Origin: Whitmania pigra
Taxonomy: Eukaryota; Annelida; Clitellata; Hirudinida; Haemopidae
Reading direction: 5' to 3'
Length of the DNA: 64,000 bases
Assembly: GCA_021613335.1 (NCBI GenBank)
Contig: JAJTWR010000320.1
Coordinates: forward strand, 117,501 to 181,500
Shown: one piece after another, positions 55,253 to 64,000 of the stretch
How positions within the stretch are numbered: position 1 is the first letter of the stretch
How the letters are laid out: the number at the start of each line of letters is the position of its first letter
The notes under the pieces: model-generated
Told to the model about the DNA's origin: nothing
Database searches by the model: none
Seen by the model: the letters and a program-made list of their open reading frames with translations, nothing else
Program-made: the position numbers and the translations under genes

Positions 55253-56041
55253 TCATCTTTCACCGAAAGGCAACAGCACGGGATATATTGCATCGAATGC
55301 TTCTTTCAACTCCTCCCTCGATTTAGCACCTACTATGATAATTTTTCCTGACACAAAAATCGTCACTAAGACTTCCGGTTTAGCCATTTTATATTTGAGG
55401 GCAGGGAAGCTCTCAGGCTCGTAAATGCACAGTTGGGGATAGGCTAAAGCTAGTGCTCCTATGCGTATCGAGAAGTTGACTTTGCAACTTCCAACCATGT
55501 TACGGATTTTGAAATTTAGAAATTTTGCCTTAAACCCCAATTGTTGTATTATTCTGGCAAACTTCCTCGTGGCTATAATCGCCATAGTCTCACTCCTTGT
55601 ACCCAAGCAAACTAACTTGCCGTTACTGTGTACGAGTGCTGTTGCTTTAGGTTCTCTAATTTTCATCACCACCGATAAGAAGTGACTCTTTTTAAATTCG
55701 GCATTTCTAGCACATTTGGCTATTTTGTCAAGGTCGAGCTCACAACCGACGTTCGCTGTGCAAACTATGTTTGATACTGTAGGAACTATTTTCGAATCGT
55801 CAGTGAAAAGGTCATCCGACGTGTTGTTCGTGAAAATAGTAGAATTAACGAGCTCTGGAAGGACGTTGTAAGAAGTGAGCAGATGAGAGATGGGAGTCAC
55901 ATGGGTGTTGGAACCATAACATGCAGGAACTTGGACGTTGGAAGTATTGGATGATTTCGATGCCGAACTTACATTAGAATCCGAAGAAGTGGAAGGCGAC
56001 TTTGTAGAATCTCCAGGTTCTTGCTGAGATGATGAACTCAT
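55253..56041 (-). CDS. TBP-related factor, copy 1 (intronless)
   Basis: 262 residues from ATG at 56041, single exon. A Ser-rich N-terminal region of about 85 residues precedes a TBP core of two imperfect repeats. Motifs of repeat 1: VSNIVCTANVGCELDLDKIA, CARNAEF, KIREPKATALVHSNGK and RSETMAIIATRKFARIIQQL. Motifs of repeat 2: NMVGSCKVNFSIRIGALALA, YEPESFPALKYKM, TIFVSGKIIIVGAKSREELK and AIYPVLLPF. TBP binds the TATA box and nucleates transcription initiation. By eye the core is roughly half identical to canonical animal TBP, so this is probably a divergent paralogue or retrocopy. Of the four DNA-intercalating Phe positions, three are Phe (HF, SF, IF), but the one in TALIFxSGK is His (residue 138). 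Absence of introns suggests origin by retroposition. Confidence 0.88.
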   Translation of the reverse strand: MSSSSQQEPGDSTKSPSTSSDSNVSSASKSSNTSNVQVPACYGSNTHVTPISHLLTSYNVLPELVNSTIFTNNTSDDLFTDDSKIVPTVSNIVCTANVGCELDLDKIAKCARNAEFKKSHFLSVVMKIREPKATALVHSNGKLVCLGTRSETMAIIATRKFARIIQQLGFKAKFLNFKIRNMVGSCKVNFSIRIGALALAYPQLCIYEPESFPALKYKMAKPEVLVTIFVSGKIIIVGAKSREELKEAFDAIYPVLLPFGER

Positions 56042-56468
56042 GCTTCTTCAAATGGAAAAGTCTCGAAATATTTCTCGTTGGTTGACGTGAATTTCTATAT
56101 TCATAAAGTCAGGTCCGTTCAACAATACAATAAAAGATACTTAATATGTTACGAAAATTTGATTAATTAATTTTTGATAATTAGTTAATTATTTAGAAAT
56201 ATTACAAATAGTACAAATATTAATGGATGATTTATAAAAAAAATTTTTATGCGTTTAAGATTGAACATAAAAACAAAACTGAAAATTATTTTCTTATAAA
56301 TTTACGAAGTTACAAAATTTATTAAAAAATGACTCATAATTATTTGAACGCAGTGAATCGTTAGTGTCTAAGCAGTTCTAGAATCCATCATTCTAAATGT
56401 TTGCTAGCCATCTAGTTATGCAACGCATAATATAAAAAAAAGAAGCGCCTTCCATATTCACAAGGCAC

Positions 56469-57874
56469 CAGAGATTGGCAGTATTTCAAATAGAAGTAAT
56501 TAAATACGTATTTTATTTGGTATTTTAAATTTTGTATTTTGGTATTTTAAAATACTTTTATAATAGTATTTTATAAATTTGCAAATACTTTTTTTAAAAA
56601 CACTTTTTGCTTTTTTTACATTTTTAAGATAAAATTAAACTCTACATTTCCTTTTTGAATTTGATAGTCAAGTTCCAACTTTTTTGGTCAATAGTGAGCG
56701 AACGTTATCGTACTGGAAGAAGATATGGACGATCCTCTCTCTTCCTCCTATTCTAGTTGGGAAGTTTGTTGTTACAATTCAAAACCAAAATAGCTCCGTA
56801 TAAGCGAAATGCTGTCTTTGTTCGACTGACAAAATTTTGAGTTATAGTTTGTATGAAACATCTACTTTACTGAAGCATTTACGGTTATCATGAACTCATA
56901 ACCGATGAGTCCATACCCAACCAAATGGAATTCATTATACGGCAGTGTCTAGTTTGATCAAAGCCAATGAAAAAATAAAGAACTTGTGTGCTGCTATTAA
57001 CGTTTCAGTTTTTAAGAAATACGAAAATAAGTTTATAGAATGCTTGAAGCCCATTGCAGATAGTCTGGACTACTTGCAATGTGATAAAATTTGTTAAATG
57101 GTTCATTTGTTGCCAACATTATTACGCATTCAAAAGAAAGTGAAGTGTCTTGTAATAAGCAAAGGATATTGCGCATTATTGTGCAAGGGATTGATGCAGT
57201 GCTTTATCAAAAGATGTGGTAGCTAATTGAATTTTCATGTCAGTGTTGCTGAGTACATATGGACATCTGTATCCCATCCTTTTTTCAAATTAAAATGGGT
57301 TTCAGACAACAGTGCGGATAGAATGAGGGATCTTTTTCTGGAACGAGTTAAACAGGGGATGACATCGCAAAGGATTATATACAGAAAGCATACGTCAAAC
57401 ATTGGAAAATGCTAATACTACTTTTTTTTGCATTTGAAGTACTAAATTCACCGATAAAAGAATCAGATACAAAAATTCCTCAATACATGGATGACAAATC
57501 TACATCTCTGGATAGTATCCCACAGTGATACACAGATGATTCCAGATAACACTGGTACACCATGATCTGCACCGGTTGACTATGGCCATGAGCTTTTCGT
57601 ATGCAGGGACGATACTTAACAAAAAGAGATCAATGATCATCATGTATGACCGAGAATTCTCAACAACAGCTGCCTGTAAAGGCAAACCATGACCGTACAC
57701 CGTAAATTTTTGTGGTATTTTGTATTTTGAATAAAAGTATTTAAAAATATATTTTATTACGTATTTTAATATTTTGAACACCTCAAGGAAGTATTTTATA
57801 TTCAAGTATTTTAAAATACTTGGTAATGCTTTGGTAATTCAAAAACTCATTGGACAGTATTTTGCCCATCTCTG
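56469..57874 (+). mobile_element. hAT transposon relic
   Basis: Ends CAGAGATTGGCAGTATTT and AGTATTTTGCCCATCTCTG form an imperfect inverted repeat. Flanks CAAGGCAC (56461-56468) and AAAGGCAG (57875-57882) fit a decayed 8-bp target duplication. The interior on the plus strand encodes transposase pieces: ECLKPIADSLDYLQCDKI, then HLLPTLLRIQKKVK, and VSHPFFKLKWVSDNSADRMR. These align with the hAT core segment (LKPIAxALDxLQxD ... SHPKFKLxWL). Subterminal TATTTTAAAATACTT stretches lie at both ends. No intact reading frame remains. Confidence 0.88.
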
Positions 57875-57882
57875 AAAGGCAG

Positions 57883-58779
57883 ATGATGGGCTAATGACAA
57901 ATACAAAATACACCCATCTCTCTGGGAATTAAAATAAATTTACCATTGGTTAAATCTTTCGTTGTCGAGTTGGTTTAGTTTAATTTCATAATTTTTTGTT
58001 GGTTATTTGAAAGTTTGAAATTTTAAATAACAGTTAAAATAAGCGCTTAATTATTAATAATAACAAATATTACTGTATTTTAGGGCTGCAAACGATTAAA
58101 AAAAATTTTTATCGATTAATTCCATTAATCATAACACATATATTTCAACTACTTTTAAACAATCTTAAAGCGTCACAGCTCTACATTAGTCGGTATAAAC
58201 TACTCGAAATCATCCGACCTTAGATGTAGCTAAAACAATCAGTCGCGTCACGCAAGCAAGCTGTAAGTTTATTTATTTATTTATAAAGTGAGATAAGAAC
58301 TGAGAATCATTTTATTTGTAAACAGTAATAAAACTATTAAATAATAATATCAGTCGCTTCAGAGAAGGCACGTAGGCATACTTTCAACAACTTAGTTATG
58401 TTAACTTTTCTTGGTAAAACTCAACAATCAATTTCGATTGCAGGTCTCGTTTTGAAGAGCTGTCCGCCTTTCTGTATTGGCTGTATAACCAACTAAACAT
58501 TTATGTTGGGCTGCTTCCCCAGCATTCACTAGAACATATCACAATATTTCTAGAAATAGATATTACAACTTCATTTATAGAAGCTTCAGCTCACTATGCT
58601 GATAACATAATTAACCAGAGTGTGTAACCGAACTCATGATCTATTTGGGCCAAAAATGAAAAAGAACACCTCATACCACCTTTGAAGAATTAACGAATAT
58701 GAACTCGACTCAGATTTCAAATTAATTTTATTAATTTTGTCTTGGAAAATATATTTTATACAGTTTTCAATGTATGAAT
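57883..58779. other. Spacer between hAT relic and polyubiquitin 3' end
   Basis: AT-rich; a palindromic stretch near 58095-58135 (GATTAAAAAAAATTTTTATC) may mark another decayed element. The polyubiquitin 3' UTR must lie at its right side. No gene recognised. Confidence 0.35.
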
Positions 58780-61598
<2,819 letters not shown>

Positions 61599-62075
61599 GA
61601 ATAAAATTAAACAGATGCTCAAACGATTAAATCAAGTCGCACAACAGCCAACGCATCGTTCCAGAACCTCTCTTCACGAAAGATTTGCATATGCTTGCAT
61701 CAACGTCCACCATAAAGGTAAACTTTTGATATGCGTGGCAGAATCCTCGACCATCATCTAATCGCACAACTTGATACATCAAGGCATTTTGGATCCTGGA
61801 GACAAAAGAAACTACATTCTTTCATCTCCTTGGTGATTGAGGATGATGTCAAATTGTCAGCTTTTGGCCAGATATTGGAGCTCTGGGATCAAATGAGCAT
61901 TGGTTTCAACCAATTTTGCACTTTGGAAGAAGATTTGCAAGGTTCAGCAAGTAATGTTATGGAAACACTAAAGGATGTCTCTTCAAAGCGTCGAGCCATT
62001 CAACTGCTACGACAAATGACTCTTTCAGGACAAAATTTTCAGATGGGTTTTCACTTTTGCTGACAGGTGATGATC
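61599..62075 (+). pseudogene. Unrecognised coding remnant
   Basis: An exon-like block 61599-61717 has a good acceptor (TTTTTTAG) and donor (AAAG|GTAAAC) and reads NKIKQMLKRLNQVAQQPTHR, later HERFAYACINVHHKG. About 25 nt further a second open frame reads ILDHHLIAQLDTSRHFGSWR, then LHSFISLVIEDDVKLSAFGQ, LELWDQMSIGFNQFCTLEED and VMETLKDVSSKRR, a helix-rich pattern. The frames of the two blocks do not join by any GT-AG pair I can find, and the second block ends in a stop just before a CAG|GTGATG donor that would be in another frame. This looks like a decaying copy of a conserved helical gene, but I cannot identify it. Confidence 0.35.
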
Positions 62076-62713
62076 TCGTCTGGTAATAGTTTTAAACTAA
62101 GTTCAACCCTAGCCGAGGTTAATAGGTTCATATGCACGTATGATTTACATTTCAGTATAAAATATTTTTTGAAGAACATAACCCCGACGATATTGAAATT
62201 CTTTTCAAATCTGATTTGCTCAATGTGCCTCGGAACGAAATTTCTCTCAGCAACATTCAACAACATAACAATATATATCATTGAATATTTGAATACATAA
62301 TTAGATATTTTGAATACACGATGAATATTTCGAATGATCTCATTTTGTTTGTTTCATTATCATTTATATTCCATTCTTTTAGCGCTGATTGACAAAAATC
62401 TTTTGTAATATATTTATTCTAAAATATAAATAGGTAGAATTAAGTAATAAACTTTTCTTGGTATCTGCTTAATTCATCTTTGAGAATATTGAAAAGTGTA
62501 GTTCATTGTGAGTATTTAAAATGAAAATCAGACCATACGTTGATGATAACATTACTAGCAATACGACTGCTACTGAATGTCAAAGTCAATGTTATTGAAA
62601 TGTTAAAAACACGCCACGAGTAGAAAGTTGGAAAAGTATCAAATATTTATAATTAATTATTTTAATAAAATGCAATTAATCTGCATCAAATTCAATGAAG
62701 TTCAAAAATTTTA

Positions 62714-62960
62714 ATTGATTTATAAATGATGCCAGAAATAATTTAAGGAATAGTATAAATATGTCCAGACAAAATATGAAGCATATTGCCTAATCTCACA
62801 GGGGTTTGATCAACGTAGCTCACAGGGAGTTGCAAGTGAAAAATCAGTCAAGAGATGTTGCAAGTGTAAGACCTGCTTTTACTATTTTGAATGACCAGCA
62901 ATATTGTAATTATTATTAGGCATTATCTTGCCATTATTATTTATTACTAATATTAATAAT
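62714..62960 (+). pseudogene. Orphan RARS2 penultimate exon with flanking introns
   Basis: 62802-62865 matches the 64-nt RARS2 exon at 53134-53197 ([20 protein letters not shown]) with one base change (Asn to Ser at the last codon). Splice sites are intact. Flanking intron sequence also matches: 62714-62801 to 53045-53133, and 62866-62960 to 53198-53290. No other RARS2 exon is nearby, so this is a duplicate fragment, not a gene. It lies about 260 bp before the stop of the second TBP-like gene. Confidence 0.93.
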
Positions 62961-63221
62961 AACTTATTATTATTATTATTATTGTTGTTGTGAATTTTCT
63001 GCAATGAAAGTACCCGCAATGAATTTTCAGTAGCCCGTAGTTTATGCATACTTTTCGAGCATAGTGAATATTCGCCGAGCGTTGGGATATCCGTTTAAAG
63101 AATAAATACGAATAAGTTTTATCAATTAATAAACGCGGATACAAATCAATACCAGGACAGGCTTTGTAGAAACTGTTTATTGAAATTCAAGTTCTAATAG
63201 TTGTTCATAACTGTGCAATGA

Positions 63222-63995
63222 CTACAAATTTTTAAAACCCAGTAATATGGGATATAATGCCTCAAAGGCTTCGTCCAACTCTTCCTTCGACTTGGTGCCA
63301 GCCATACTGATCTTTCCAGATGAAAAGATTAGAAAATTTACTCTGGGACTAATCATTTTGTAAATGAGACCAGAAAATATTTCTGGGTCATAACTTGAAA
63401 GCTGGGGATGAGCCCGAGCAAGCGCTTCAATCCGTATCGGAAAGTTGACTTTGCAACTCCCGACCACGTTATGGATTTCGAAATTTAGAAATCTTGCCTT
63501 GAATCCCAATTGTTGTATTATTCTGGCAAACCTTCTCGTAGCTATAATCGCCATAGTCTCACTCCTTGTACCCAAGCAAACTAACTTCCCATTACTGTGT
63601 ACTAGTGCTGTTGCCTTAGGTTCTCTGATTTTCATCACCACCGATAAGAAATGCTTCTTGTTAAATTCGGCATTTCTGGCACACTTTGCTATTTTGTCAA
63701 GATCGAGCTCACAACCGACATTCGCGGTGCAAACTATATTTGTCACTACAGGAACTACTTTCAAATCGTCAGTAAAATTGTCGTCCGATGAGTTGTTCAT
63801 GAAAGTTGTAGAATTGACGAGCTCGGGAATGATGTTATAATACGTAAGCAAATGGGAGATGGCAGATGTATGATTGTTGGAACCAAAAAGAGCGTTTGCA
63901 GAAGCTTGGATGTTGGAATTGTTGGATGATGAAGGGAAATCAGGATCCGAGGACCGTGTTGCTCTTGTAGATCCATCAGAGGGTGATGAACTCAA
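63222..63995 (-). CDS. TBP-related factor, copy 2 (intronless; start codon altered)
   Basis: 257 codons in one exon, aligned along its length with copy 1. The N-terminal region is Ser/Asn-rich; the core has NIVCTANVGCELDLDKIAKC, KIREPKATALVHSNGK, RSETMAIIATRRFARIIQQL, NVVGSCKVNFPIRIEALARA, YDPEIFSGLIYKM, LIFSSGKISMAGTKSKEELD and ALYPILLGFKNL. The first repeat is almost identical to copy 1, but the last quarter differs strongly and is closer to canonical TBP in YxPExFxGLIYKM. The His replacing an intercalating Phe is conserved (codon 63597-63599). The position of the copy 1 ATG is TTG here (63993-63995), and the frame stays open to the window edge 5 nt away. The true start may be upstream outside the window, at a non-AUG codon, or at an internal Met about 60 codons on; alternatively this copy is losing function. 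Confidence 0.82.
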   Translation of the reverse strand: MSSSPSDGSTRATRSSDPDFPSSSNNSNIQASANALFGSNNHTSAISHLLTYYNIIPELVNSTTFMNNSSDDNFTDDLKVVPVVTNIVCTANVGCELDLDKIAKCARNAEFNKKHFLSVVMKIREPKATALVHSNGKLVCLGTRSETMAIIATRRFARIIQQLGFKARFLNFEIHNVVGSCKVNFPIRIEALARAHPQLSSYDPEIFSGLIYKMISPRVNFLIFSSGKISMAGTKSKEELDEAFEALYPILLGFKNL

Positions 63996-64000
63996 GTTTC

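Noticed and set aside
63445..63840. 131-codon plus-strand frame, also seen at 55461-55685
   Set aside because: Antisense to the TBP-like genes; shared between copies only because the genes are paralogous.

Overview
This window is eukaryotic nuclear DNA, most likely from an invertebrate animal. It is AT-rich. Genes are split by GT-AG introns of tens to thousands of bases. It is full of simple-sequence arrays, LINE remains and hAT DNA transposons. I see no bacterial genes, operons or CRISPR arrays. The animal assignment rests on a syntaxin-5, a mitochondrial GrpE, a mitochondrial arginyl-tRNA synthetase, a polyubiquitin gene and the transposon types. I cannot name the phylum.

Region 1 (1-29.4 kb): a head-to-tail array of four SLC38-type amino acid transporter genes (closest by eye to SNAT7/SNAT8), all on the minus strand. 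A is cut by the left edge; B is 9387-15059, C is 16812-21974 and D is 24980-29390. B, C and D each rebuild into ten coding exons with the same intron phases, giving 449, 429 and 425 (or 451) residues. C and D are close paralogues and share a nearly identical fourth exon. A and B are divergent in the first membrane helix. Introns and spacers hold long microsatellites, two pentanucleotide arrays, a 25-bp minisatellite, LINE fragments, a Ty3/gypsy integrase fragment, and two short hAT-type elements with 8-bp target duplications.

Region 2 (29.4-39.5 kb): a gene-poor stretch, then two head-to-head genes that may derive from transposons: a 667-residue two-zinc-finger protein whose middle looks like a tyrosine recombinase, and a 227-residue BED-finger protein with a BESS-like end. 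A 1.1-kb hAT relic with a perfect 8-bp target duplication follows.

Region 3 (39.5-53.5 kb): conserved housekeeping genes. These are syntaxin-5 (minus), mitochondrial GrpE (minus) and mitochondrial arginyl-tRNA synthetase RARS2 (plus). GrpE and RARS2 are divergently transcribed from a shared ~560-bp spacer, and both serve the mitochondrial matrix. RARS2 introns contain a hAT transposase relic and an antisense LINE relic.

Region 4 (53.5-64 kb): two intronless TBP-related genes (55253-56041 and 63222-63995, minus), a TBP fragment just past RARS2, an orphan RARS2 exon just past the second TBP gene, a hAT relic, and a seven-unit polyubiquitin gene whose first two units carry frameshifts. The RARS2/TBP fragments indicate a segmental duplication with reciprocal decay. 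The most unusual coding observation is that both TBP-related proteins have His in place of one of the four DNA-intercalating Phe residues of TBP.
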